Shown here piece by piece: positions 21,878 through 35,300 of a DNA stretch of 64,000 nucleotides. Each line of letters begins with the position of its first letter. Position 1 is the stretch's first letter. The notes under the pieces are model-generated. The model was not told the DNA's origin and ran no database searches. It was given only the letters and a program-made list of their open reading frames with translations. This stretch comes from Atherinomorus stipes (lineage: Eukaryota; Chordata; Actinopteri; Atheriniformes; Atherinidae). The stretch lies in the NCBI GenBank assembly GCA_023101725.1, contig JALJCO010003008.1, forward strand, positions 372,001 to 436,000. Reading direction: 5' to 3'. Made by a program: the position numbers and the translations under genes.

Positions 21878-24019
21878 TGATCATAGACCCTTTGACACCT
21901 GTAACCATAGAGACCACAGCGATTTTAGATTTTAAAAAAGGGTGTGAACAGACAAAGACAGATGGAAAAGCAGTAGGAGGCCAAAATGAGAGCAGAAGGC
22001 CCCGAGGATTGTTTTTCTCTCCTGACTCAAAGGGAGAAATCTAATTAGTGCAGTTTGTTCTGGGGCTGCAGACACACAATGAAAAGCTTAAATTATGTTC
22101 CTTGTTAATGGACCGAGTGAGAGCGACAGGATCAGCTCTCTGTTCAAAGCACACAAACAAACTGATGAAGCAAACAACAAGAGGCATTTTTGCTTTCATA
22201 AACAAAATGAGCGTCTATAAATGGAATTATGGCAGCTGATGAACAAGAAAAGATCAGTGCTTTATTGTTTTTTAACTCCCTGCTTTTGTGATTGATTACA
22301 GACTAGATACGTTTACGGTGTTGATTAAAGACTTTAAAATCTTTTATAGTGTTGAATTACGATGAATTACACTTGCAATGAATCAAAATTAGCTCAGTAT
22401 TAATCACAACCACCGTAGCAACATGGAGCTCATCTGGGGACATTAAAATAAAATAGATTTATTAGCATGGCCACAGATTTCTGTAGTAACATGTGAAAAT
22501 TAGATAAATAAGTCGTTGCCACACATTACTAATGCGTCCAATGTCTGCGTCTTCTTTTTGTCTGAAACCATATGTGTTAATTGCCTGAAAAAAGTATTTC
22601 TTACCTATTATGACATTATTATTAATTGCATCACATTACACTATCACTGTCTCTGATCATCTTGCTTTAAAATATTTTAGGGTTTTCACATAGGATCTTT
22701 GTTTCCTTCAGGGTTACCATTGAGTAAATACATGTAGACTATTGCCTGTTTCTGTTGGATTTTTAGGTTTTTGGAAATAAAGCTGTTGAGCTGGAACCTC
22801 TATTTGTTGCTTCGCAGCAAAACTATTTGAACCAAGTACTCTTTAATACATAATAATAATTCATCCCAAGATGAAATAGAAATAACGTGTGCTAGCCATT
22901 TCCCATGCACAGCTACTGCATAAATCATGAGTAAATTATCTCATTTCCATAAAAAAACGATATATTTCTTATTGATATCACCAACGAATAGAAAACTGTT
23001 GCTTCTTTTTTTTTTTTCAAATTACGGTTTCCACCTTGTTGGTACAAGAAGGACACACTTGTTAACCTTTCCTCTCAAACACATATAGTATACAGAAGCA
23101 GTTCAGCACCTTATCAGTGTGTGTTTAAATGTAACCAGACACCATGAGGAAATCAGCGGGAGAAAGTAATTATAAACAAAGATAGCTGTTTACTAACCAA
23201 ACAAAATGAAGAGTTGCAAATACTGCATCAGATTTCAGTTGCCTAATGTCAGAAGCTTCCACAATTTCTTTCTTACTTCAACTTTTAAAATCTTATTTGC
23301 TTTGCTTAGTGACAATTTGTCAGACCGTTTCACTATCACCAGCTACTTGCCACCGTAAACCGTCCCCAGTGATTCCCAGCTGTATATCTTTTGAGCCACT
23401 GCGCACATAAATTTAATCAGTAACACTGTTAACAACATTATTTTCCTTTTTCTCTTTTTTTTCCAATTTGAGTCACTGATGTTGGATTTCTAATAATTTA
23501 ATTATTTTTCTTCCCCCCCTCAAAAAGAGCAAATTATTGATCACAGTCCATGTCTTTGGCAGGGACTGACTGACAATGCATAACTGTAGATAACTTGGGT
23601 CACAGTTATGCATCAATTAAAAGAACTGGACTCCTTTACAGACAGAACATCTTCTAGTGTGACATGCACGGTGTCTTTACCTTGCTGTTTATAGCCACTG
23701 GACTTTACAAGAGAAGCAAGAGAATAGATGTTTATATCGGACCTTATAGCATTGAAACACAAAAGCAAATAATGGCTGACAGCAAATATGAATGAATTAA
23801 GAGTAAAAAGTACTTGAAAACAAACAGATCAATAGTCAAATGTAAAACTGCACCATCTTTCTAATTTCAAATGCAGTCTTTCAAACAGGAGAATATTCCT
23901 CTGGGTAGTTATTTTATGTCCACACATTGTAAAAAAAAAATAGAAAAAAAAAGGAGTGAATTTGTGTCGTCAAACCTCAGTAGATTAAGTTTTGTGACTT
24001 TTTCACAAGCGACCGTGAG
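21878..24019. other. Non-coding sequence, possibly including a regulatory patch
   Basis: No gene or bounded repeat is seen. 22040-22255 is unique, non-repetitive sequence with 'aatctaattagtgcag' and 'tttcataaac' words. It has the texture of conserved non-coding DNA, which cannot be tested here. Confidence 0.4.
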
Positions 24020-24250
24020 ACTGTGTTGTTTCAGTATTAATTAAAGAGACTGTATTCCTTTGGATTGCTGATTACAAGCATTGGATTCCTTCAGACTGAT
24101 TCCAGACACTGGAGTTCTTTGCAGTATTGATTACAAATGCTGCATTCCTTTAGATTATTGATCCCAGACACTGGATTCCTATCAATAAATGATTACAAGC
24201 ATTGATTTCCTTTAGATTGCCTACAGACAATTGAGTACACAAGCTGACTG
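24020..24250. repeat. Degenerate 31-bp minisatellite with dimeric order
   Basis: At least seven units begin at 24020, 24049, 24080, 24108, 24139, 24170 and 24201, with lengths 29, 31, 28, 31, 31, 31 and 28. A unit reads approximately ACTGGATTCCTTT then AGATTATTGATTACAGAC. Unit ends alternate between 'attacaag/at' and 'cagac', implying an older dimer of about 60 bp that was then amplified. An eighth, strongly diverged unit may follow. It has no coding signature. Confidence 0.85.
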
Positions 24251-26490
24251 ATTATTTCAAAGTAATGATTACAGACACCGTGCTCTTTAAGGCTCTGCTG
24301 CAGCAGTACTAATCACATTTGGCTACTTATTTTAGCACACACTAAGTACATGTCACTTAAACCAATTCATCATTTGAATAGACCAGACATCTGATTTCAG
24401 GATGATACCCTGGTCAAATGTTGATCTCCAAACATGCTTATTATTTTCAGCAGGGAGCTCCCTGAAATACTTTACAAGAAATTTTACAGTGTAATTATGG
24501 AGCAGAGACCAAACACATCATAAACATGAAAATGTCATTGAGTATGTTATCTTCTGAGCTGCAATACTATGAGTGGCTTAATCAGCTCGACTATTGAAGG
24601 CAGCTCTATTAGCCCCAAAAAGCAATCAAAGTGAGGGCTGAATGTGACATATCGTCTCCATTATAGACTGTTTTTCTGTTATCATGAGTACTGGTGTATA
24701 TGTTTTCACCGCCTTGCCTCCTAGGCAGTGGAAAAAAAGAAAAACAGGCTCTCTCTTGCTCTTATTAAATATTGCTTAGTCTTTGTCTTGAAGATTCTTC
24801 CAAATTCATTAAGACACTTCATGGATTTTCTTTTTAGAAACATCGGCCTAACTTGCTTTGTGAGTGAGGGCAGATTTTCCCAACCATGCATAACTTCAAC
24901 CCTCACTTTGGCTGAGATGAATCTGTTTGACAAAACTTTTGGGTACAAAATGGATCTAAATTTCTACTGAAAGTATTCAAACAATATTTGGAAGCGTAAG
25001 TGAGCCAGCAAGGACGCAGTTGAATTTGGTCATATAATGGACAATCCAGCTATCCACATGCACTACGTATTACTGAAAGAGTTAGAAGAAAAGAAAATCA
25101 ACATTTTTGGTTACCAAACTAAAGTACAAACCAGAATTCTATGAAGAAAGTCTAATAAAGGAAGCACAGTCATGGTCCAGAAACTTTGTAAAGACATAAA
25201 ACATGAAGGTTGTTGTAGAGGCGTGCTGGTTCAAAGTCCTTGTGGAGACCATGTTATCAATTATACTAATTATTTAAGTGTCAATATGCACAATACATGA
25301 ATTTATCACACAATGAAAGCCAATTGTAGTGCTTAAGGCCCTGGGTTGTATTGGCAGATAAGAACCACTCCTGAGGGGTGTACTACAAAGCAAGATTAAT
25401 GACATAGCAAGGCATGTTGATTTTAAAGCCACAGTTTCATTGTCAAGAAACAGGGGGCGTCTCTGTTAACTTGGTCAGATGTGGTGTGTTCGGTTTTGAA
25501 AAGCAACAAGGTCTTTCGGGTACTTTGGAGTTGACCAGTCTGTGCTCTTAAAACCATGTTGGACCTTGAAGTATGTTTTTTGTATTTTTGGAGGGGGAGT
25601 CGTTAAGACCAAAATTATCTAATAGCTCTTTCTGATGTGGTGCCCGTCCAAAATGTGAAATAGTCATGCTGGCACAGTTTTAAAAACACAAGGAAATTAC
25701 AGTGATACTCAAAAATCATGTTTACAGCCGGCTAAAAAAAATGAGTCAACACAAAGATTTTTGCATTCTGAGAAAACGAAATGACTCTTTAAAACAAAAG
25801 ATGGCCAAAAACGCTTCTGAGGAGGAAGGTTGGGACAACACGTGATATTAGTCAGCAGTGGAATTTCACTTTTCAACTTCACTGTCACTGACTTAATTTT
25901 AATTTTAATTTTAGAGCATGGTTAGAATTAGGTATAAGAAAAGGGTCTAGGTCAACCATCAAATCACATAATGCTGCCCAATATCCTTATAGTGATCACA
26001 GAAGGATTTCATCAGAAAATCTTATGGTAAGTATTTAAGCAATAACACAGTCATCATCAGTGTTGACCAGACCCCTGGCACAAACATAATGGCCATCACA
26101 GAACATCTTTCATAAGCCAAGCATGGTTGTTTCATGTGTTTTGCAAATCAACTGCCTTTTCTTGAAAAAGGGCTGGGAAAAAAGGAGAAAAAAAAACATT
26201 ACTGGGTGTTGGATTTTTTTTTTTTTTTTAATTTATCTAATCAAATTTCTATCTTTAATTGTTTGCTTTTAGAAACGGAGTTAGGGTTCGTTTGAACCTG
26301 CACAAACATCATTAGTGGATAGGACGCCAAGTTTGGTCAAACAGTGGTGACATGTTGACCTTGTTCTCTTAGCAGTGTCTTATCTCTGTAGGTTCAGTTA
26401 ACCACAGTTAAACCACTGTTACCATTTGCCTCAGTGGAGTCCAGAAGGCTGAACTGTGGGGAACAGAGCACACAAACTGCTGGCTGTGAC
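24251..26490. other. Non-coding sequence
   Basis: No gene is seen. Overlapping opposite-strand frames at 24721-24970 have no recognisable domain. T-rich run near 26214-26230. Confidence 0.5.
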
Positions 26491-26494
26491 TTAA

Positions 26495-27896
26495 AGGAGC
26501 CCTATCATGAAAAATGGACTTTTAAGAGCTTTTCAGCATGTCAGTGTGTTATTTCCTTATCAAGAAATGATTTAAATCGTTATTTTTCTTCATTCATGCA
26601 TATTTGAGTAATCTACATGAATATTTAAACCAGCGCTACCTCCCTGCAAACGGCTGACTACCCACCCCGTTACGTATGAACGTGGCACCAACGAAAGTCC
26701 AAATGCGCACGCTCAGTATCGTAGCAAGACGCCCTCTGTTGAACAGAAACTCAGAGAATCCTATACACACTCTCTGAGGAAGAAACTAACACCTGCAGGA
26801 AGATTTCCTCAGAGACAAGCAGCCATCAGCTAACAGACGTTTGCTCAAGAGTTCAGGAGAATTTTCTTCCTTTTTTTTTTTCTTTTTTTTTTTAAGCTCT
26901 AGAGGACAGCAAGTTGGGGAAAATGCAGTAACGTTCAGTGTGGTTATGTTCAGCGTGGGAGTGTTTTTGTTGTACCTACTGGATGAATCGACTTGCCAGA
27001 AGTGGTTGGATAGGAGCAGGGAAAAAAAACCTCAACTTTGTGTGTGAACTTCACTCCTGACAACTTCATGAATCTCGGGCAATAAAGTGTTTTTTTCTCT
27101 GGGATTACTTCTGAAACCTGACGCAGTTCCTACTATAAAAACGCGCATGGACAGACAACAACAGTGGTGAGTTAACACATCTCTCAACTCAATGCTAACT
27201 GTTAGGCTATGATTTGTTCGCTAATTTACTTACTTGTCAGGGGTCTCTGTGGTACTTCTGTGGTACTGCGTGTACTTCAAACTCCATATCAGACTCTGGG
27301 TGGAGCGCATACAGCTCCTTAACAGGCTGGTCTGTTTTATCCCGTCGATCGGAGTCCGATTATCCATCAATGTTTACAAGATCCACGTGAGTACTGCTTA
27401 GCTCAGCGCTAACTGTTAGCCTATGATTTGTTCGCTAAATTACTTGCTTGTCAGGGGTCTCTGTGGTACTTCTGTGGTACTTCTGTGGTACTGCGTATAC
27501 TTCAAACTCCATATCAGACTCTGGGTCGAGCGCATACAGCTCCATAACAGGCTGCTCTGTTTTATCCCGTCGATCGGAGTAATTATCCATCAATGTTTAC
27601 TACTGACATCCACATGAGAGCTGCCGGTGCCGGTGCTACAGACAATTCTGTGACCCTTCAGAATAAGTGTCTCTTCCGGGGCGACGTCATGAAATGGGCG
27701 TAAAACATGCTGCAATTGATCGAGAGCTCCACGGTTCAGGACAGTCAGCCATCTTACTTCCGTGTTGGAAATTAGATGCATCGAAAAACTTATATTTAAC
27801 ACCAAATTAGTTTCTATAGTAACGATGGGAACATATCTAGCTTATAAATGCCTATATTTGACTTTTGGAACATTTGAAAAGCATGATACAGCTCCT
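26495..27896. mobile_element. 1.4-kb TTAA-flanked non-autonomous DNA element
   Basis: The left terminus AGGAGCCCTATCATG is matched by the inverted right terminus AGGAGCTGTATCATG (13 of 15). Both are flanked by TTAA (26491-26494 and 27897-27900). TTAA duplication is the hallmark of piggyBac and a few other superfamilies. The naming is inference because no transposase is present. The interior includes a poly-T-rich stretch (26870-26894), a CpG-bearing body and a 214-bp-period tandem duplication described separately. The frames at 26841-27047, 27423-27617 and 27590-27805 fall inside and show no known domain. Confidence 0.7.
27194..27618. repeat. 214-bp tandem duplication inside the TTAA element
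   Basis: Copy A (27194-27391) and copy B (27408-27618) share 'gctaactgttag', 'ctatgatttgttcgcta', 'cttcaaactccatatcag', 'tttatcccgtcgatcgg' and 'tccatcaatgtttac'. The short word 'ttctgtggtac' occurs in an extra tandem unit in copy B, so repeat expansion happened at two scales. High similarity implies a fairly recent duplication. Confidence 0.9.
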
Positions 27897-27900
27897 TTAA

Positions 27901-28994
27901 AGTTCATTAAGGTATCCTTCAAGCCTCCAGTGGTAAAATAGATATGATTTGAATATGTTTATGCTTAACAATTTTAACCATTTTCTTCCAGCACTCCCTC
28001 ATGAGTCCAGCAGCACTATTGCCTCTCTGTAAAATAATCTGTTCTTCTAGATTGAGGAGACATGCAATCACTTTATCATGTTTAAAAGAGCCATCAAGAG
28101 ACACATCAAATACCCTCTGCTGCAGGAGAGCCTGAAAAGGAATAGCTATCAAGGCAACTCAGGCACAAAAAGATTAGCTTTGATGAACTTGCTTTGCAGC
28201 ACATCCTTCCAACGACTGAACCAGGGAACAGACATGCTGTAAAGTTGCGAGTCTTCGGATGAAAACGTGTTACACCAGAGCTGCTGAGGACACTCACATA
28301 TTTGCCAGTGCCTCTATTCTCTTCCCACCTCAGCTCGTCAGATATTTATGAAATTCACACCAGCTCTCCTGACATAAAACGCAAGCAGAAAATGAAAATC
28401 TGAGTTTCATGTTATTGGGTCTTTTTTCTATTCTAGGTTAGTCTCTGCAGAGGGCAGATGCACCCCACACTGTTGCTGCTGCTGGCTGGTGTTTGAAAGG
28501 AAGACGACGCCACAGCGGCTTGCGGTGCATAGCTTTTATTCCACTTCTACGGGTAAAAATAACTCCTAGATACATCCTCTAAGCTTTGCTCAGAAAGTGT
28601 TTGTATTTGCGTCTGTGAGTTGGCCTTGACCTTCTTGTTTGAAACCAATGGTGAATAAAAATTGAGTGTTTCTGTGCAGGTCCACTGCAGCTACATCACT
28701 CATATAAGACTAATAGTGTGTATGTGCGAGGATAAGTGTTTAAGTGCAACCATGGATGCTTGGCTTGGAAAATTAAGAAATGAGACCTAATTATATACAG
28801 TCTTAAAAATTTGACATACCCTCTCGTTAAAGAAAAGGCTAAATTCACAGCAGTTATTCAAATAACAACTAAAACTACTAATAATAAACAGAAGTAAGAA
28901 AGAACTTCAGGCAGGTAATGGTACCAAATCACTCACAATGGGCGGAGCTCAACTCTGTTCATTTAACCCCAACATCAAACACTTTACTCTTAAG
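27901..28994. other. Non-coding sequence
   Basis: No gene is recognised. Around 28433-28490 a 'tctctgcag' acceptor-like site precedes an ATG followed by a leucine run, but the frame stops after 12 codons. Confidence 0.45.
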
Positions 28995-29428
28995 CAGGGG
29001 CGGAGCTGGACATTGTGATCATCACGGGCTTAGCCCACAAGAAGATTAATCGTTAGAAGGGTGATCCAGTACACCAAAAAAGTAATAACTTAATCTACCG
29101 GTGTGGTACCAAAAATTATTCAGTGTTCGCCTTTAACGTTTAACATGTCCTGCCCATGTTCTTTAATAATCATAACACAACATTATGTTTTTATTGTAAT
29201 GTATTAATGGACAACCATTAAAGTTAAAACTCAGTCTTGGTGTTACACCTACTCAAAGAGCAACGACATGCAGCGTCCCCTTTTTATTATGTTTTGCATT
29301 GTAGTTGATGAGAAATTGTCAAATCTAAAAAAGGGTAATAAAAAACAGAAAAAAGTAAACTCAAAAAAGATCCGGAGCTTTTGAAGAATCATTCCAGGCT
29401 TAAGCCCCCTAAGGCGCCCCCCGCTCTG
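28995..29428. mobile_element. Candidate hAT-like relic
   Basis: The left edge CAGGGGCGGAGC and the inverted right edge CAGAGCGGGGGGCGCC resemble the termini of a common teleost hAT family. Internally GGGCTTAGCCC (near 29027) and GGCTTAAGCC (near 29399) lie symmetrically. No 8-bp target duplication is present, so the ends may be eroded. Confidence 0.45.
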
Positions 29429-29444
29429 CCAATGCTCTGAAGTC

Positions 29445-29626
29445 TGGGGGGAGTTGATTTATGTCTGAAATGAGTTACAGAAGATAAACCCTGAAATGAT
29501 CAAGATCTTGAATTAACCCAGGGCTGCATTTCACTCTGAACATGTTAAAATGACTCTTTTTGAGTTAAAACCTCTGAAATGTTTAACCCTGAAAATCAAA
29601 CTATCCAATTTTTGCTGTGTAGTTTT
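29445..29626. repeat. Possible 'tttttgctgtgtag'-ended element
   Basis: The sequence contains repeated 'taaccctgaaa' / 'taacccagg' words and ends 'ccaatttttgctgtgtag', resembling the right end of a frequent teleost miniature element. The left end is not defined. Confidence 0.3.
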
Positions 29627-29830
29627 GTGATGTCAGTTTGAAAATGACATTTTTCAGCTCACCTGCAGGAAAATCTAACAAGCTACAGTCCTTAAGATTA
29701 TTAAAGAAAACGCTAAATTCACAGTTTTATTCACATAAAGAGAAACTAAAAAAGAAGAAATAAATGAAAATTTATGAAATTATACTTGAGTGAAATAAAA
29801 TATTGGTTTTGAACTGTAGTTGAAAGGAAT

Positions 29831-29885
29831 AAAAAAACAAACAAACAAACAAACAAACAAACAAACAAACAAACAAACAAACAAA
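29831..29885. repeat. (AAAC)n microsatellite
   Basis: About 12 perfect ACAA units. Confidence 0.95.
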
Positions 29886-30023
29886 TCAAACTGTTCCAGA
29901 CAAATTAGAGCACTTTGCTCAAGAACAGAGGACCAAAATCCCAGTAACATGAGAGAAAACAGTTAATTGCAGTGAATACCTCAAAGTGTTGCTTAAAAAT
30001 TTTAGATTCGGAGCGCCATCATG

Positions 30024-30049
30024 TTTTTTTTTTTTTTTTTTTTTTTTTT
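30024..30049. repeat. Poly-T tract, 26 bases
   Basis: An uninterrupted T run. The adjoining frame at 30021-30245 owes its start to it. Confidence 0.9.
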
Positions 30050-30127
30050 ATTTTCAAATATTTCTGTTGAACCACCATTCATAATCAGTGCCATGATTTT
30101 CATAATTTCTTTTATTTCTTATTACTT

Positions 30128-30205
30128 TTGTCAATTTCAAATTCAAATTCAACTTTATTTATTTAAAACAACCGCGGTTGACCAAAGTGCTTCATTGTCA
30201 AATTC
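30128..30205 (+). repeat. 'attcaactttattta'-type dispersed repeat edge
   Basis: 'aattcaaattcaactttatttattta...ttgaccaaagtgctt' resembles the terminal part of widespread teleost repeats that read 'attcaactttatttatata...'. Partial and degraded. Confidence 0.45.
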
Positions 30206-32107
30206 AACTCATTTCACTGGTTCTTTAATGGGAGGAGATGAATAATTTTGAGGGCAACTAATAAAATAAATGTGAATTATTTCTGTCAACATTAAGATAT
30301 CAATCCTAACCTTTGCTTTGTGTGAGATACAAAGATATTCTTTATTTGGACCCATTAAACCAGCTGAGAAGATGATCCATTGACGTGGTGTTCCTTTTTG
30401 AGTGGCAGCCATTGTGTAGACACCAGGATCTAAAATTTGTCTCTGCATTGCTCATTACAAACAAGTAATATCAGGTACAGTTTGTTACTTAAAGAATCAA
30501 GCTTACCGCCCCTGCTCTCTGACTCAAATAGCTAGCACCATCAGAAACTATGCTTTATGGGCAAATATTTCATCTATGTGGATGAAATCACTCTGATCAG
30601 CGATTCCAGCTGACATGCACTAGATAAAGTGATCCAATCAGTTGTGTGTTTGCATATGGTTCAGATTCTTTAAGCTCCATCTCAGGGCTCTTTTACATAT
30701 TAATACAGGCTTAACAGGAGTATACACCAGAGACCGATAGAAATTGGTTTCTAAACTCTTCATTTTACTATATTCCAGCTTTGTAAAAACAGATTTAGGT
30801 TGTTTAAAGTACCCAAAACATTCTGTGTTTTGCCTGCAGCTGACTGAAAGTAAAGCACTCTCAGTTTGGAGAAGGAGAAATAAATCCTGTAAAATGAAAT
30901 ATACTCAAAGCTACAAACAAAAGAATATAATTTTTTTCACTTTCTAGAATAACTCTTAAAACATTCTTCATGATTATGATGATTATAACGATGTGTCTCA
31001 CAGGAATCTTGTGATTTTTTTCCATCACTCATTGACCATGCCATCGTCCCAGACCTCCAATGCTGAGCTTGGAAAGGTTGCTAAATAATTGTTGTATGTG
31101 TGATATTTAAAACCGAAATTCTTCTTTTGGGATGAGAACCTTGGGTTCAGGGCCACCTCCTGTCTTTTTCAGTTATTTTTGGGCTCTTCTATCTGTAAAC
31201 TTTGCTCCAAACTGCTTCTGGTTTGTCTTGGTTTGCTGCAGCTAATGTGAGGTTTATCCCCTGCAGAATCACTTCTGTAAATATCGTGTCAAAGTCTTGT
31301 TTCATTTTGTGTTTCACAGATTCTAATTTCAGCTACTCTTGTTTTCCATATGCAACCTTTCCTGTGTTTAATTTAAAGTCCACCAGTTGTTTCCTTCCTC
31401 ACTGTGGAACTGGGTGCATCCTTTTCCGACACTGACTCTCAGTGCCTTTCCTGCTTTCTCTTTTTTAACAGATGAGCCGTTTTTCCAGTCATGGTTCACT
31501 TCAAGTTGCCTTCTGGCTTCTGTCATCTGAACATATGAAAAGACTAAAATGAAAGCTGGACACACTCTTTTATGTGATTAATCCATATAAAGGGAGCACC
31601 CTCACCAGGGATTACTCACTGTACCTTTTGAGTTTGAGTTGACTTGAATGAGTAATGAAAAGGCTTGTGCAGAACTTAAGCTGTTGGAGAAGCATTTAAT
31701 CTTTATCACCTTTATCTGTGGATAAAAACCTATAAAGAAAAGTTCATATTTATCTATTAAGTCTTGTTTTCTTAAAGGTCACTGAAAGTCAAACTTTTGC
31801 CTGTTTTCAGAGCTATAATACACACTTTTCCTTCCTCGATGCCCTTGTTCTGCAGCACAGGATGTGTGTGCACCGTCTCCGTTTGAAGAGTTGCACTTTC
31901 CTGTTTCTCTGTTAATTGTCACCTCATCCTCTGCTGACGGTTCGAGTTGTGATTGGTCCTCAGAGGCTGATGTGTGGAGTAAACAAATTAAAAATTAATC
32001 CTTGTAATGAATTATACAAACAAACTCAGTTTTCCTTTGTCAGCTGCCGGAAAAACAAAGTCATATTTAATTCTTTGTCTGGTGCTGTTTCAACAGGAAA
32101 GATATGT

Positions 32108-32109
<2 letters not shown>
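30206..32109. other. Non-coding sequence
   Basis: No gene is recognised. Short frames at 30209-30448, 30744-30947, 31202-31435 and 31368-31565 lack domains or splice context. Confidence 0.5.

Positions 32110-32140
<31 letters not shown>
32110..32140. repeat. (CT)n microsatellite
   Basis: About 15 CT units. The alternating Ser-Leu and Arg-Glu frames across 31916-32267 come from this tract. Confidence 0.95.
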
Positions 32141-32143
<3 letters not shown>

Positions 32144-32302
32144 ATGGCAGGGATCCAGAATCCAGTTTCCCTGCTATCTGCCAGTTCTGCATCCAAACGC
32201 TGCATTCATGGATGTTTCCTCTGCTGAATGTCCTGTTTTTGCTGAGCTGCTTCTGCAGCATTATTAAGTCATGAAGGAGAAACTTGTGTTGACAGTTGTA
32301 AT

Positions 32303-32365
32303 CAGGGCTCTAAATTAACACCTGCCAACCCACAACACGTGGGTTCAAATTCATTTTGACAGCTA
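32303..32365 (+). mobile_element. Fragment of a 'cagggctctaaattaac' element
   Basis: The words 'cagggctctaaattaac' and 'cctgccaaccc...gtgggttc' match the terminus of a common teleost DNA element. No partner end is found nearby. Confidence 0.45.
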
Positions 32366-35300
32366 TGATGAATGAAGCTAATAATTTTGCTTATTTGTCC
32401 TGGTAGTACTGCCACTACATTTCCCATGGACACTATTCCATGATACATGGTACATCCATTGGCTACACCCATAAATCTCCATGTGGTTCCTTTTATGCAC
32501 TACTGCCTCAGGAGTGGAATTTAAATAAAGTGACATTTTGAATAAAAAAAAAACAAAGCAGTGGTTGGACAAAATAGAGGACAAGGCTGGTTAAAAGAAA
32601 AAGAAAAGGTGTTGAACCTTTTCTTTCCCACCTATTTGAGTCCACCATCAAGTCGCTGGTGACTGGTATTAAGGATTTTATTTTGTAACTAGTTGGTGTT
32701 TGATCAAAAGAAAATGTGAAATGTACTGTAAGGACTGTTGTGGATATACAATAGAAAGACTTAAAAAAGGTTTGGGATAAATCATTTTAAGGTGGAATCT
32801 GTAAAAGACCATGAAATTAAAGACTCTAAAAATTCAAAGGTGTACAGAATCAGCCAGGGCTCCCCAGATCGTATTTTGGTCCATTGACCACTGATAATGC
32901 ATTGACTAAAGGAGGACTCAGGATGACCATTTAGGAAAAAAAAATAAAATAAAAAAAAATAAAATCCTATTGATGCATAAGTAATTATGTAAAATATCTA
33001 CTAAGATATAGTTGAAAATAACTTCAAATGCAAAAAATTACTTTGCTCATACTTGAGAAAGAGAACATTGAAAGAATGATAGAAAAAAAGTTACAACAAA
33101 TGGCTGAAGAAACGTGTGATTGAATGCGTTCAGCTACACTTATTATCTGACTTATTTTCCATGTTTAAAAAAGAAAGAAAAACAGAAAAAAAAAAACTAT
33201 TGGAAATTCTGATTGGCTGGTAACTTTTTCCTTCCAGTCACAATGACTGGTTACACTGAAGTCAGTTTAGGACCCAAAATGTAACATCTGCACACACGTA
33301 TCAACAAAGCACTATTTTTTTCTGGTAAAAAATTCTTTGTATTTTCATCTTTCTTTTTTCCTTGTAGCGCTACCCAAAACTTTTACGAATAGATAAGCAT
33401 GGAAGTTATTTATTTATTTGAACTGTGACTTGGTATTGAAAGAATTTAATATGTGATGGAAGAAAACAGATTAACTCGACATGTACCACATTTTCCTGCA
33501 ACACACAAGATCATGCAAAGAGTGCAACATTTCCATTTAAGTGAATTTGAAAGTTATTTTCTTACCTCTGTGGTGTTGAAACAAACCTTAGTTGGCTTCA
33601 CTGACTTGTTACAAAGCTGCATGTTAATACATGTTCCTATACCAGAGAAGATGAGTGAAAATATCTGGAAGCATGAGTGGAGGTTGGGCATCTTAGTCAT
33701 GACTTTTTCTTGATTTTCGTAAGCATTCAGATTTTCTGTTTAATTTCTGCATGATTCTGCTGCTGAAGCAGGTGTTATTGGTCTTTTCTCCTCCCCTGTT
33801 TAAGGATATTTATATGCCCATTGAATTGTGCATGGAAGGATAGTTTAACAACAAGGACATGCATGGAGAAAAACATTTGAAAATTACTAATATAGTCAGT
33901 CAGGTTGAACATCCCAAACTCATGTGACAAATTTTATACGAACACATCATCAGAGTTTATGCTTTTATTCTTTCATTCTGATCTCCAGCAACGGAATTCT
34001 GAAGTTTAGAGTTCTGGTGAACTTTTCCTTCATATAATGATCAAAATCAGAGGGCTTTCAGATGCAAACAGCAGATGGTCAAAAAGTTATTTTTTGTTAT
34101 TTTTTTTACTTGGCAACTAATGGGAGGGGAAGATGGGCTGTGAAATGTTACTCTGGTGAGACATTTGGGCAAATGCAAAGCACTGATGTGCCCCAGTGGA
34201 GCAGAGTTGTACTGGAATGACTAACTGTGGAGCAGTACAGCAACACATCCATCTCAAGTTCAGCAGATGTTTCTGTAGCAGTAAAGAAATACTGTGTCTT
34301 TGGAGAGACACTTTCTCGTATACAAAAATCTGAAAATATACAGATTTGCAACTAATTTTAAGCTCTTAGATAAGTTGAAAACAAATTAATGGGCTTGTTT
34401 TTGTAAGTGATTCAGCACATGAAGCCCAAACTGCAACTGTAATGGAAAGGATAAAAAAATAAAAAGTTAGGCAAGGAATTAAATGATGGCATATAAGGCC
34501 CAATATATTAAATTAAAACCTTAAAAAAAAAAAAAAATCTTAGTTGAACCAACACGTTGGTGAATGTGGCTTGAAGTGTAAATTATCCTGTCTGTAAACA
34601 GTTACTTGCATCAGCATCTGGTGCATGCTCCACATATCCTGCCCCAGACTGATCCAGATGTCGCAGAAGGGGCCGGTACACAGAACAAAAACAAGCTGGT
34701 AACAGTGAGCAAACCACAAGGGGATTGTATGCATCTTATTTGAAAAGGAGATAAGATCTACAGCATGAAACAAATGATAAAGGGGACATATTGCCTGTTT
34801 GCAAATAGTGATGAAGGGTGTTTGGGTCAACAGATATGTGTACAAACTGGACAAGTATAATGATCTTATTACACAGCAAAGTTAGGTTTTAGGGCTTTGA
34901 AAATGAACTCTGAGGAAAGTCGCCTTCAGGATAAAAAAAATCCAGCTGTATTGCCATTTGTGGGCAAGACATAGTATGTTGGTTTGCAGTGTCTGATTGC
35001 GCACCATCTTCGCCAACAGCAGTTGTAGCCGAGACTGTGCTGGTGCCCATCTTATTAGCAGGACTTTTTACTTGTTTGCATAAAAAATATACACTCAGGG
35101 CTGATTTATGTTCAATGTTATATGCATACATGCGTACAGACGGAGCCTTTTATGTGCATTTCAGTATGTTTTCAGAGAGCTTGTAGATATATCCAAACAA
35201 AGCAAACAGAGCAGAATCACTGGACATCATGGTAGTATTGTTACACAGAACAGCTCACATGCATAGAAGCACACAGAAGAGGAAAAAGAGTAAAAACATT

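Noticed and set aside
28433..28493. Acceptor-like site followed by ATG and a leucine run, like a signal peptide
   Set aside because: The frame ends after 12 codons and no usable donor precedes the stop.
29831..29885. CRISPR-like regular repeat
   Set aside because: It is a perfect 4-bp microsatellite without spacers. No repeat-spacer array occurs anywhere in the window.
31916..32267. Overlapping 103- and 86-codon frames with a Ser-Leu repeat
   Set aside because: Created by the CT microsatellite; no domain on either side.
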